Source: Pollutimonas sp035515055 (GTDB taxonomy: Bacteria; Pseudomonadota; Gammaproteobacteria; Burkholderiales; Burkholderiaceae_B). Taken from it: a stretch of DNA of 64,000 nucleotides. The translations under genes and the position numbers were made by a program. Shown here piece after piece: positions 9,378-17,383 of the stretch (the stretch's first letter is position 1; every line of letters starts with the position of its first letter). Under the pieces are notes generated by a model. It ran no database searches, was not told the DNA's origin, and saw only the letters and a list, made by a program, of their open reading frames with translations. Location: contig DATJBV010000025.1 of assembly GCA_035515055.1 (NCBI GenBank), positions 1-64,000 of the forward strand, written 5' to 3'.

Positions 9378-9527
9378 TTGATCTCCGTGTACTGTGCGGC
9401 AAGATGGATTTAAAATATTAGGCCGGACGGAGGATACTTGAGTTCCGGAATCCCGTCGCTAGGGATTTGCCCGCACGATGTCTTTAATTTGACCAGGCAT
9501 GGGCGAGATCGCCGGGCGACGGAATAA

Positions 9528-9595
9528 TGTTGCGTTGCAACAAATAATACTTGACAGCGGCGCGCATCAAACTAAAATACAGTTTGTGCGATGCA
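9528..9595 (+). promoter_or_regulatory. phaP promoter with two TGC-N3-GCA elements
   Basis: A sigma-70 promoter is visible: TTGACA at 9551-9556, a 16-base spacer and TAAAAT at 9573-9578. An inverted repeat TGTTGC-gtt-GCAACA (9528-9542) sits just upstream of the -35, and a second TGC-N3-GCA element (9587-9595) sits near the expected transcription start. Phasin genes are commonly repressed by PhaR, which binds TGC-rich repeats; assignment to PhaR is an inference. The rest of the 333-base gap 9378-9710 shows no gene, only a leader of about 125 bases before phaP. Confidence 0.6.
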
Positions 9596-9710
9596 GCATG
9601 GAAGGTTTTCACGAGTTAGGTGATTTGCTTAGCCTTCTTTATTTTACGCATGGACCCCTACGTTCGTTTACTAGGATTCCTCTGGTTCATTTCATATATA
9701 AGGAAACATT

Positions 9711-10292
9711 ATGAGCGCTATCCCCCAGCAAGTATTTACCAACCAGAAAGCTACGCTAGACAGCTTTCTTGCCCTTCAAGGTACGTTTTTCGGCGGCTTC
9801 GAAAAGCTGGTCGACCTGAACCTGAAAGTCATCAAGGCCACGATGGACGAACTGGCACAGAAGTCGCAACAGGCTATCGAAGTCAAGGACGCACAGGAAG
9901 CATTGGCCTTCACGTCCGCTTTGGTTCAGCCCAGCGCTGAAAAAGCCTTGGCATACAGCAAGCATGTGTACGACATCGTGTCGGGCGTGCAAGTGGATCT
10001 GTCCAAGCTTACCGAAGACCAGATCGCTCAAAGCCAGCAGCAAGTGTCGGAAGTCATCGACCAGATTTCGAAGAACGCTCCTACGGGTTCGGAAGGCGCG
10101 GTTGCCTTGTTGAAATCGTCGTTGGCAACCGCCAACAGTGCTTATGAATCAGTTGCTAAAGTCGCTCGCCAGGCCGCCGATGCCGCTGAATCTAACATCA
10201 CTGCGGCAACGAACGCCAGCTTCCAGGCTGCAACCGACGCCGCCGAAGCCGCCAAGTCGTCGGCTCCTCGCGCCCGCCGCTCGGCTGCCTAA
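9711..10292 (+). CDS. phaP: Phasin family protein
   Basis: This 193-residue, helix-rich, alanine-rich protein without signal peptide matches the Phasin_2 type: SFLALQGTFFGGFEKLVDLNLKVIKATMDE region near residue 18, then long amphipathic helices and a basic tail RARRSAA. Phasins coat polyhydroxyalkanoate granules. A good ribosome-binding site AAGGAAA precedes the ATG. No PHA synthase gene is in the window, so the granule pathway must lie elsewhere. Confidence 0.93.
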   Translation: MSAIPQQVFTNQKATLDSFLALQGTFFGGFEKLVDLNLKVIKATMDELAQKSQQAIEVKDAQEALAFTSALVQPSAEKALAYSKHVYDIVSGVQVDLSKLTEDQIAQSQQQVSEVIDQISKNAPTGSEGAVALLKSSLATANSAYESVAKVARQAADAAESNITAATNASFQAATDAAEAAKSSAPRARRSAA

Positions 10293-10315
10293 TAAGCCGT
10301 CTGCCTCGGCAGACT

Positions 10316-10352
10316 AAAAAACCTCGCAGAAGCTTCTGCGAGGTTTTTTTTT
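10316..10352. terminator. Rho-independent terminator shared by phaP and pyrD
   Basis: A 22-base perfect palindrome CCTCGCAGAAGCTTCTGCGAGG at 10322-10343 is flanked by A6 on the left and T9 on the right, so it can work in both directions. The T-run reaches the pyrD stop codon, whose last bases overlap the structure. Confidence 0.93.
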
Positions 10353-11388
10353 AGCGCAACGCGCGTACGCATTCGCCGACAAGCCCGGGTCCTCGATAAA
10401 TCAAGCCTGTGTATAGCTGGACGGCGTTCGCGCCAGCGGCTACCTTTTCCTTTGCTTGTTTGCCCGACATGATGCCGCCCACACCGATGATGGCGAAAGA
10501 CGCGCCCAGCCGTTCGCGTAGACGCGCAATGACAGCCAACGACAACGCATGGACAGGGGGGCCCGATAGGCCGCCCTGTTCGGTTGCATGGGGCAATCCC
10601 TGTACGGCAGTGCGCGACAGTGTGGTGTTGGTGGCAATCACGCCATCGACACCATGGCGCGGCAGAAGATCGGCAATGCTGTCGATTTGCTCGGGGGTCA
10701 GGTCCGGAGCAATTTTGACCACCATGGGAACTGCGCGCCCGTGCTGATCGGCCAGTGCCTTGCGCTTTTCCCGCAGGGCAAGCAATAGCGCGCCCAGTTC
10801 GTCCTGGCCTTGCAGGGCTCGCAGGTTTTGCGTGTTGGGCGATGAAATATTGACGGTGACGTAGTCGGCATGACCATATACGCCCTCAAGGGCGGCTAGA
10901 TAGTCGTCCGCCGCGCGTTCAATTGGAGTGGCTGCGTTTTTGCCAATATTGAGGCCGAGTATCCCTCCTTGCTTGCGCCACTCGCTTTGCTGGACATTTG
11001 CGATGAATGCCGCCAAGCCCTGGTTGTTGAAACCAAGGCGATTGATCAGGGCCTGTGCGCGGGGCAGTCGGAACATGCGGGGCTGCGGATTGCCGGGTTG
11101 CGGCTGGGGGGTGACCGTGCCAACTTCGACAAAGCCAAAACCAAGATTGCCCAATGCGTCGATATGAGCGCCATTCTTGTCGAGGCCGGCAGCCAGGCCC
11201 ACAGGGTTGCGCAGCGGCAGGCCCATCAGTGTGCGTGGCAGTTGCAGTTGGTCTGCAAGCAGGCCGCGCGTTATCCGGCAGTCGTAGGCTTTTTGCAGGG
11301 AAGTCAGCGTGAGGTCGTGGGCCTTTTCCGCATCGAGCGAAAAAAGCGCCGTGCGGGCCAAGGGATAGGCATTGAATAAAAGTGACAT
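10351..11388 (-). CDS. pyrD: Dihydroorotate dehydrogenase (quinone), class 2
   Basis: A 345-residue membrane-associated flavoenzyme that oxidises dihydroorotate to orotate with quinone in pyrimidine synthesis. The N-terminal amphipathic segment (about 1-40), NPVGLAAGLDKNGA near 61 and the catalytic serine in VTVNISSPNTQNLR mark the class 2 enzyme. It is last in a minus-strand run NUDIX-aat-bpt-pyrD with an 18-base gap after bpt. Confidence 0.97.
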   Translation of the reverse strand: MSLLFNAYPLARTALFSLDAEKAHDLTLTSLQKAYDCRITRGLLADQLQLPRTLMGLPLRNPVGLAAGLDKNGAHIDALGNLGFGFVEVGTVTPQPQPGNPQPRMFRLPRAQALINRLGFNNQGLAAFIANVQQSEWRKQGGILGLNIGKNAATPIERAADDYLAALEGVYGHADYVTVNISSPNTQNLRALQGQDELGALLLALREKRKALADQHGRAVPMVVKIAPDLTPEQIDSIADLLPRHGVDGVIATNTTLSRTAVQGLPHATEQGGLSGPPVHALSLAVIARLRERLGASFAIIGVGGIMSGKQAKEKVAAGANAVQLYTGLIYRGPGLVGECVRALR

Positions 11389-11406
11389 AGCCGGGTGCTG
11401 TGGTGA

Positions 11407-12135
11407 TTACGCCGAAACCGGCTCGATCCAGATGCCATTTTTCAGGATCTGGTGTGGTGTGTACTGGGACTTATACGCCATTTTACGACTTTCCTTTATC
11501 CAATAGCCCAAGTAGACCCAGGGCAGGCCCATCTGGCGGCATTGCTCTATTTGCCACAGAACGCCATAGGTTCCCAGGCTCCCCGGAATGTCGGGATCGA
11601 AAAATGTATATACCGCCGATAATCCGGTCTCGAGAAGATCGATGACCGAAACCATGCACAAGCGACCCGTCGGCAGCCGGAACTCGACCAGGCGCGACTC
11701 GACGCGGCTGGTAAGCAGGAATTGCTTGTATTGTGTCTGGCTGTCTTCGTCCATGCCAGCACCCGGGTGGCGCGCAGACTGATAGCGCTGGTAAAGGGCG
11801 AAGTGCTCTTTATCCCAATGCAATTGCTTGATGCTCGTTTCCATTATGGAGTGACGCGTCCAGATCTTGCGCTGGGTACGGTTCGGTCTGAACCGCTGGG
11901 CGTCGACGCGTATTGGCAGGCAGGCTTGGCATGCGTCGCAGTGGGGACGGTACGTAAACAGGCCGCTACGCCGAAAACCTTGCTCGACCAGCTGCGAATA
12001 GGTAGCGGTATCGATAAGATGCGTGGGTGCCGCCACTTGCGATCTGGCATCGAGGCCGGGCAGGTAACTGCACGGATATGCCGCCGTGGAGTAGAACTGC
12101 AATGTTTTGAAGGTCGGCTCTGTAGGATGGCTCAT
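11407..12135 (-). CDS. bpt: Aspartate/glutamate leucyltransferase
   Basis: The 242-residue protein matches the bacterial Bpt/arginyltransferase-like family. It moves leucine from Leu-tRNA to proteins beginning with Asp or Glu, creating an N-degron for ClpS/ClpAP. The N-terminal cysteine cluster FTYRPHCDACQACLPIRV (near residue 57) and the C-terminal YWIKESRKMAYKS motif are characteristic. It sits 36 bases after aat, whose product handles basic N-termini, so both branches of the bacterial N-degron system are side by side. Confidence 0.95.
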   Translation of the reverse strand: MSHPTEPTFKTLQFYSTAAYPCSYLPGLDARSQVAAPTHLIDTATYSQLVEQGFRRSGLFTYRPHCDACQACLPIRVDAQRFRPNRTQRKIWTRHSIMETSIKQLHWDKEHFALYQRYQSARHPGAGMDEDSQTQYKQFLLTSRVESRLVEFRLPTGRLCMVSVIDLLETGLSAVYTFFDPDIPGSLGTYGVLWQIEQCRQMGLPWVYLGYWIKESRKMAYKSQYTPHQILKNGIWIEPVSA

Positions 12136-12171
12136 GGCTTCGCTCGATGGGGCTACGCAATCATTATGGCG

Positions 12172-12918
12172 TCATTGCTCTGCGGCGCGCAAGCCGGCTC
12201 CCCCGTGAACCAACTGTCCCGAGGGCCACGGCGGCGCCGGGGATTTCAGCGCGCGGCCCAGCAGTGCAAGGAAGTGGCGCCGGCTGACCGGCGCTGCGCC
12301 GAGGCTGGCCAGGTGACTGGTCTGCTGCTGGCAGTCTATATATTGCACGTTGCGTGCCAGCAAAAATCCGACCAAGTAGGCCAGGGCGATCTTGCTGGCA
12401 TTGCCGCGGCGGCTGAACATGGATTCGCCAAAGAAGAAACCGCCAAGATTGACGCCGTAAATGCCGCCGGCAAGCTCGCCGTCCATCCATGTTTCGACGC
12501 TATGCGCTACCCCGGCGCGGTGCCAGGCAAGATAAACGGATCGCATCTCAGGCGATATCCATGTGTCGGGCTGCTTCGCCCGGGGCGCGGCGCACGCGGC
12601 AATGACGTCGGCGAACGCGGTATCGGTCGTGATGCGGATCGGGGCATCGGGTTGCTGCTCGACGCGCGCGATCTGCCGCAGTTTCTTGCTCAGGGATCGC
12701 GAAGCCCTGAAGTCGGCGCAGGCCAGGAGCATGCGCGGGTCTGGACTCCACCACAATACTGGATCGCCCGGATTGAACCAAGGGAATATACCTTTGGCAT
12801 AGGCTTCGGTAAGCCGGGCAAGCGTCAGCGACGCGCCTGCGGCAAGCAGGCCGTCCGGCGATGCATGCTCGGGCGAAGGCAGGGGCGTGGACTCGTCCAG
12901 CCAGATCAATCCGGCCAT
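12172..12918 (-). CDS. aat: Leucyl/phenylalanyl-tRNA-protein transferase
   Basis: This 248-residue GNAT-fold enzyme transfers Leu or Phe from tRNA to N-terminal Lys or Arg. Family markers are the N-terminal GLLAAGASLTLARLTEAY region (about 24-40), YAKGIFPWF, and HSVETWMDGELAGGIYGV near residue 137. Length is typical of Aat. It starts nine bases after the NUDIX gene stop and is followed by bpt. Confidence 0.96.
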   Translation of the reverse strand: MAGLIWLDESTPLPSPEHASPDGLLAAGASLTLARLTEAYAKGIFPWFNPGDPVLWWSPDPRMLLACADFRASRSLSKKLRQIARVEQQPDAPIRITTDTAFADVIAACAAPRAKQPDTWISPEMRSVYLAWHRAGVAHSVETWMDGELAGGIYGVNLGGFFFGESMFSRRGNASKIALAYLVGFLLARNVQYIDCQQQTSHLASLGAAPVSRRHFLALLGRALKSPAPPWPSGQLVHGGAGLRAAEQ

Positions 12919-12927
12919 CGTGTTGTT

Positions 12928-13515
12928 CTACTTGGCGTCCGGGACTGGTATGTCGTAATGATGAATGGGAAACTGGCCGATCTTGCTGTCGACCAGGTAA
13001 TGCTCGAGCGTCGTGATGACCGTGCGAAAGGCCAGTTCGGACCATGGAATGTCTTCGATGTCGAAGAAGGCGGCTTCGAGGCTTTCGGGGCCGGGAAAAA
13101 GCTCATCGCTCAGGACCTCGGCCAGGTAGAAAAAATGGACTTGTTCCGCATGCGGGACGTCTATCACGGTATATAACGGCCCCAGCTTTATCTGCGCCCC
13201 CGCTTCTTCCTGCGTTTCGCGCATTGCGCCTTGAGCCGTTGTTTCGCCCAATTCCATGAAGCCCGCCGGCAAGGTCCACTTGTCGTAGCGCGGTTCTATG
13301 GCCCGTCGGCATAACAGTATCTTGTTTCGCCATACTGGCAACACGCCTACGACATTGCGCGGATTCTGATAATGAATAGCTCCGCAGCTGTCACATACAT
13401 CGCGCACCCGGTTATCGTCCGGCGGTACGTGTTGTCGAAGACGCGATCCGCACTGACTGCAGAAATTCTGCACGCGCGTCGCGGGGAAATAGAAGTTGGG
13501 TGCTTGCAATGTCAT
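12928..13515 (-). CDS. NUDIX hydrolase with N-terminal zinc ribbon
   Basis: A 195-residue protein with a four-cysteine zinc ribbon (Cys19, Cys22, Cys41, Cys44) and a NUDIX box in GFMELGETTAQGAMRE followed by TQEEAG, around residues 85-107. The layout resembles NudC/ADP-ribose or NADH pyrophosphatases, but it is shorter than NudC, so the substrate is not fixed. It opens the operon leading to aat, bpt and pyrD. Confidence 0.9.
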   Translation of the reverse strand: MTLQAPNFYFPATRVQNFCSQCGSRLRQHVPPDDNRVRDVCDSCGAIHYQNPRNVVGVLPVWRNKILLCRRAIEPRYDKWTLPAGFMELGETTAQGAMRETQEEAGAQIKLGPLYTVIDVPHAEQVHFFYLAEVLSDELFPGPESLEAAFFDIEDIPWSELAFRTVITTLEHYLVDSKIGQFPIHHYDIPVPDAK

Positions 13516-13596
13516 GGCATGATTCTACCCAATGCGCCGCAAGATTGACGAATTGCTCATCACGGGAAAGGGATGAGTGCGCCTTGCCCAGCCTTG

Positions 13597-14196
13597 TCAG
13601 CCGGGGACGGGACGAGTAACGAATCCCAGACGCCGCGGAATATCGGCCGCGCGGCAAAAACCGAGGCTGCCATTATTCAGTTCGATTGGCTCGTCCGCAC
13701 CCAGATTTCCTTCGAGCACGCTTAATAATGGGTCGCCCAGCCGTGTGCGCAAGCCGCCTAGGACAGAGGCAAGGTCGCGCCCTGCGATCAACGCAGGTCC
13801 ATAGGACGTGCGAGCATACAAACGGCCATTGTCATCCAGCCACCACTCGGTCACCGATGCAACCGGCAGGCCGTTATGTGTCCGAAGGGTGGGCTGCCCA
13901 TCCAGGTCTTGCGACTCGGTGTGGAGAATGTACGGGGCTGCGTCCAGGCGCACGTAGACTTTTTGCGGACCGTTCTGAAAAAGCCACTGCCCGCGCGGGT
14001 CGCTCGTGTAGTTGCGGTCGATAAACTTCAGGATCTGCGGGCTGGTAATAGATTCTCCGCCCCGGTTTTCCCCCGGCGCCAATGCGTCTCCTTCGGGATG
14101 CAGACGCCATTGTCCATTTGCTGCCAAGGAGAGCCAGCCGTATACGGCTGGTACGTCGGGCCAACGTGCCATCGCGGCAATTACGTTTTCATCCAT
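13597..14196 (-). CDS. Conserved hypothetical protein of Burkholderiales
   Basis: The 199-residue soluble protein begins MDENVIAAMARWPDVPAVYG and has no signal peptide or membrane segment. I recognise it only as a conserved protein of Burkholderiales; from memory, databases may label it DUF2946, which I could not verify. The central part contains WLFQNGPQKVYVRLD, a possible beta-rich core. The ATG at 14196 is preferred over a start 30 bases upstream because a GGAG lies eight bases before it. Function unknown. Confidence 0.75.
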   Translation of the reverse strand: MDENVIAAMARWPDVPAVYGWLSLAANGQWRLHPEGDALAPGENRGGESITSPQILKFIDRNYTSDPRGQWLFQNGPQKVYVRLDAAPYILHTESQDLDGQPTLRTHNGLPVASVTEWWLDDNGRLYARTSYGPALIAGRDLASVLGGLRTRLGDPLLSVLEGNLGADEPIELNNGSLGFCRAADIPRRLGFVTRPVPG

Positions 14197-14303
14197 GATC
14201 GAAACTCCGTAGGCGGGCGATATCAAAATTGTACGGGTTTATCGACACGGCGCAAAAAAGCCCCTGACGCGAAAGTGCGTGGGGGCTGATGTGTTTTGAA
14301 AAC

Positions 14304-14377
14304 TGGAGGCGCAACTCGGAATCGAACCGGGGTGGACGGATTTGCAATCCGCTGCATGACCACTCTGCCATTGCGCC
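14304..14377 (-). tRNA. tRNA-Cys (GCA)
   Basis: Read on the minus strand this folds as a complete tRNA with a GGCGCAA/TTGCGCC acceptor stem, an encoded CCA end, TTCGATTCC in the T arm and anticodon loop TTGCAAA with anticodon GCA. It lies downstream of a hairpin terminator (14394-14425), so it probably has its own promoter in the short gap. Confidence 0.96.
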
Positions 14378-14393
14378 GATAATAGACTATGTA

Positions 14394-14425
14394 TAAAAAA
14401 AGGAAGCGTTGCAGCTTCCCTTTTG
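14394..14425 (-). terminator. Rho-independent terminator upstream of tRNA-Cys
   Basis: On the minus strand GGAAGC-TGCAAC-GCTTCC is followed by T7, a compact terminator. It would end transcripts from the membrane-protein gene at 14571-15188 before tRNA-Cys. Confidence 0.75.
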
Positions 14426-14570
14426 AATTTGAAGCGGGATATGGGCCCAGACCACGGCCGGTAACTCTTTGATCTGCAAAGAGACTTTCAAAATCCCTGC
14501 CTACGAAGTGGACTGAATTATGGCCTAATTCCGGCCGCTCGTCAAGGCGAGCCGAGCACGGCTCAGGGGT
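14426..14570. other. Intergenic region with two hairpins
   Basis: No gene is apparent. CTCTTTG-atctg-CAAAGAG at 14465-14483 forms a seven-base stem with a five-base loop, and GAGCCG-agca-CGGCTC lies at 14549-14564 just beyond the stop of the neighbouring gene. The first resembles a tRNA anticodon arm in shape, but no acceptor or T arm accompanies it. Confidence 0.4.
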
Positions 14571-15188
14571 TTATCGCGCGTCGGCGCCTTGCAGCCATTG
14601 CAGATAAGACGAGCGGGTCACGGCAGACACCGATTCCAGCACTTTCCGATGGTCGACTTGATGTCGCAACAGCAACCGCGCATTAGCTACGCCGCGCGAC
14701 TTGCAGAACCAGTGGCAGCTATGCTGAAAGAGATATAGCTCTGCCGAGAGATGGTAGGCGCGTTTCTTTGCATCCCAGCACTCTTCATTATCCACCGCAT
14801 GGCGCAAGCCTACCGCATGGATATGCAGCAACTTGCGAAAATCTCGCATCGCCGCAGGAAAAAAACGCTCGGCGTAGGGAACACAAAACGGTAGCGCACC
14901 CACGTTCGTGGCTTGGGTACTGTCTTTCTGCATGGCGTCGGCCAGCGATTGTATCTGTGCCGCCACGGCGCGTTCGGTCTGATGAAAGGTTTCCAGCACC
15001 TGGAGTTGGCGTGCTTCATCCTTTTCCCGGATGGCGCGGATGTAGCCCTGTGTCAGTGTTTCCATGTGACGTTCAAGCTGCAAGTTGGCCAGGTAGCGCC
15101 CTAATAAAGCAATGCGCGTGCGCTGATAACGCACGCGCAGCATTTGCCATGCCGCGACAACGGCCAATAGGGTTAAGGCAGTTTCCAT
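14571..15188 (-). CDS. Hypothetical single-pass membrane protein between two tRNA genes
   Basis: I do not recognise this 205-residue protein. It starts METALTLLAVVAAWQMLRVR, so one N-terminal membrane helix (about 3-18) is followed by a basic stop-transfer and a long, probably helical, cytoplasmic region with several Cys and His (for example FQHSCHWFCKSRG near 167). The ATG at 15188 is chosen because a GGAATACGAG purine stretch precedes it; an upstream in-frame start would run into the tRNA-Gly terminator. Terminators lie on both sides. Confidence 0.7.
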   Translation of the reverse strand: METALTLLAVVAAWQMLRVRYQRTRIALLGRYLANLQLERHMETLTQGYIRAIREKDEARQLQVLETFHQTERAVAAQIQSLADAMQKDSTQATNVGALPFCVPYAERFFPAAMRDFRKLLHIHAVGLRHAVDNEECWDAKKRAYHLSAELYLFQHSCHWFCKSRGVANARLLLRHQVDHRKVLESVSAVTRSSYLQWLQGADAR

Positions 15189-15228
15189 TGCTCGTATTCC
15201 TACATCGTCCAACCGAAAATCGGCGCGC

Positions 15229-15262
15229 AAAAAAAGGCCCAAACCGAAGTTTGGGCCTTTTT
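15229..15262. terminator. Rho-independent terminator after tRNA-Gly
   Basis: GGCCCAAAC-cgaa-GTTTGGGCC at 15236-15257 carries A7 on its left and T5 on its right. On the minus strand it ends the tRNA-Gly transcript just before the membrane-protein gene. Confidence 0.9.
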
Positions 15263-15268
15263 AGAATT

Positions 15269-15344
15269 TGGAGCGGGAGAAGAGTCTCGAACTCTCGACC
15301 TCAACCTTGGCAAGGTTGCGCTCTACCAACTGAGCTACTCCCGC
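15269..15344 (-). tRNA. tRNA-Gly (GCC)
   Basis: The minus strand gives a full cloverleaf with acceptor GCGGGAG/CTCCCGC, D arm AGCTCAGTTGGTAGAGC, anticodon GCC in TTGCCAA, T arm AGTTCGAGACT and encoded CCA. A terminator follows directly. Confidence 0.97.
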
Positions 15345-15557
15345 ATGTGTTACCTAGTATCGCTTCGTAAGGTGAGTGGTGCCTGTCATACGAAGTTACG
15401 CAGTATAACTGTTCTTTTTGTGTTCTGCAACTTGGACAGAAAACCAATATTGCGGTGCAAAAAGCCTTCAAGAAATAAAGTAATATTTAGCGAAGACCGA
15501 AATAATACCATAAACCCACCTAGGTCTGTCAAATTGACGTTTTACCTTGGACAAACA

Positions 15558-16583
15558 TTGCTGCACATCTCAGAATCCGACCTCACTCCACTGAACACCC
15601 TGGGGCTGCAAGCGCGCGCGCGCGCGTTGCTGCGCTATGCCAGCGTCGACCAATTGCCAGAGATTGCCGACGCCGCCGCGCGCTACGACCAGCTTTTTGT
15701 ATTGGGCGGGGGCAGCAACGTGGTCCTTGCGGGGGAACTGCGTTGCCTTGTCGTGAAGGTAGAGTCGAAGGGTATCCGCCTGGTCGCGGAATCGGCGGGC
15801 GCGCGCGTGGTGGAAGCCCAGGCGGGCGAGAACTGGCACGGCTTCGTCCGCACATGTGTTGCCAACGGCTGGAATGGGCTGGAAAACCTTGCGTTGATTC
15901 CGGGCACGGTCGGGGCGGCACCCGTACAGAATATCGGCGCGTACGGCGTCGAACTAGACCAGCATTTCCACAGCCTGACCGCTTGGGACATGCACGAGCA
16001 ACGCCTCGTCGAGATGGGCGCGTCCGATTGCCAGTTTTCGTACCGGAACAGTTTCTTCAAGCGCGCAGCGCCAGGCAGGTGGCTGATCACAGCGCTACGT
16101 TTCAGCTTGCCGGTGCACTGGGAACCGGTTTTAGGCTACCCCGATCTGCAGCGCCATCCGCTAGTGCAAGAGGCGGGTGCCGCTATCCAGGCGCGCCAAA
16201 TTTTCGACGCGGTGTGCGATATTCGCCAGCGCAAACTGCCCGACCCCGCTGTGCTCGGCAATGCCGGGAGTTTTTTCAAGAATCCGGTCGTCGATGCCCA
16301 GGCTTACGCGGTATTGAAAGCCGCACATCCGGGCCTGCCGGCCCACGCCCAAAATGGCGGCGGGTATAAGCTGGCCGCGGGCTGGCTTATCGAGCAAGCC
16401 GGCTGGAAAGGCCGTCGGCTGGGGGCGGTTGGCATGCACGATCGCCAGGCGTTGGTATTGGTCAATCATGGCGGAGCGAGCGCCGTGGATGTTCTTGGAC
16501 TGGCCAATGCGGTACGGGACGACGTAGCTATCAAATTTGGCGTGCGGTTGGAGCAGGAGCCTGTGCCTGTGGGCTTGCCGTAG
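15558..16583 (+). CDS. murB: UDP-N-acetylenolpyruvoylglucosamine reductase
   Basis: This flavoenzyme reduces enolpyruvyl-UDP-GlcNAc to UDP-MurNAc in peptidoglycan synthesis. Visible marks are LGGGSNVVL (FAD-binding), ALIPGTVGAAPVQNIGAYG, and the catalytic serine in GNAGSFFKNPV. The C-terminal end KFGVRLEQEP is typical. The frame is open back to the tRNA-Gly gene, but that stretch is unlike MurB, so I place the start at the TTG at 15558, giving about 341 residues; a TTG at 15534 is the alternative. It abuts the convergent dapB with no gap. Confidence 0.9.
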   Translation: MLHISESDLTPLNTLGLQARARALLRYASVDQLPEIADAAARYDQLFVLGGGSNVVLAGELRCLVVKVESKGIRLVAESAGARVVEAQAGENWHGFVRTCVANGWNGLENLALIPGTVGAAPVQNIGAYGVELDQHFHSLTAWDMHEQRLVEMGASDCQFSYRNSFFKRAAPGRWLITALRFSLPVHWEPVLGYPDLQRHPLVQEAGAAIQARQIFDAVCDIRQRKLPDPAVLGNAGSFFKNPVVDAQAYAVLKAAHPGLPAHAQNGGGYKLAAGWLIEQAGWKGRRLGAVGMHDRQALVLVNHGGASAVDVLGLANAVRDDVAIKFGVRLEQEPVPVGLP

Positions 16584-17375
16584 TCAGGTCGACAATACGT
16601 CCTGCATGTCGAACAGGCCAAACTCCTTGCGCGCCAAGTAGCGGGCTGCCCGTAGACTGCCCTGCGCGTAGGTGGCGCGGCTGCTGGAACGATGAGTGAT
16701 CTCGATGCGTTCGCCGGCGCCGCAGAAGTACACCGTGTGGTCGCCGACAATATCGCCGCCGCGCAATACCGAAAAGCCGATACGGCCTGTTTCGCGCGCA
16801 CCTGTTTCGCCATGCCTGGCCCAGTCGGCAACGTCATCGAGCTTCTTGCCCCATGCGGATGCCACTGTTTCGCCCATTGCAAGTGCGGTACCCGACGGCG
16901 CGTCCACCTTGTTTCGGTGGTGGGCTTCAAAGACTTCGACGTCATAACCGCTGTTCAACAGGCGGGCAGCCATTTCCAGCAAACGCAAAGTTGCATTCAC
17001 ACCCACACTCATGTTGGGGGCGAAGACGATCGCGATTTTTTGGCTTGCGGCCTGGATGGCTTGCTTGCCTTCGTCAGAAAAACCCGTGGTCCCGATCACG
17101 CATTTTGTGCCATGTTTTACGCATGCCTGCAAATGCCGCAACGTGCCCTCGGGACGTGTGAAGTCGATCAGGCAGTCGGCGTGCGCCAGTGCGTCGAGAT
17201 CGTCGGTCACGATGGCGCCGGTCACGTGCCCAAGGGCAGCGCCGGCATCATGGCCGATGGACGCCGAGCCAGCGCGGTCCAGTGCGACCGTCAGTTTCAG
17301 GTCGGGGCAGCCAAGCACGGCTTCTATCAGCATGCGGCCCATGCGGCCGTCGGCACCTGCAATTGCGATTCGCAT
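16584..17375 (-). CDS. dapB: 4-hydroxy-tetrahydrodipicolinate reductase
   Basis: A 263-residue NAD(P)H-dependent enzyme of lysine and diaminopimelate synthesis. The N-terminal Rossmann motif is GADGRMGRML (residues 7-16) and the catalytic and substrate-binding stretch is EAHHRNKVDAPSGTAL near 155. It follows bamE by eight bases on the same strand, and its stop touches that of the convergent murB. Confidence 0.97.
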   Translation of the reverse strand: MRIAIAGADGRMGRMLIEAVLGCPDLKLTVALDRAGSASIGHDAGAALGHVTGAIVTDDLDALAHADCLIDFTRPEGTLRHLQACVKHGTKCVIGTTGFSDEGKQAIQAASQKIAIVFAPNMSVGVNATLRLLEMAARLLNSGYDVEVFEAHHRNKVDAPSGTALAMGETVASAWGKKLDDVADWARHGETGARETGRIGFSVLRGGDIVGDHTVYFCGAGERIEITHRSSSRATYAQGSLRAARYLARKEFGLFDMQDVLST

Positions 17376-17383
17376 TGTGTTCC

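Noticed and set aside
9499..9714. A 71-codon plus-strand frame before phaP
   Set aside because: It spans the phaP promoter and leader and has no ribosome-binding site or homology that I can see.
11722..13176. A 484-codon plus-strand open frame opposite bpt, aat and the NUDIX gene
   Set aside because: It crosses three well-supported genes on the other strand and has no domain; a shadow of GC-rich coding DNA.
14465..14483. A tRNA-anticodon-arm-like hairpin, possibly a third tRNA gene
   Set aside because: No acceptor, D or T arm can be found around it, so it is listed only as a hairpin.
15345..15557. A 71-codon N-terminal extension of murB reaching back to tRNA-Gly
   Set aside because: The extension does not resemble MurB and is AT-rich non-coding sequence; the start is placed at 15558.
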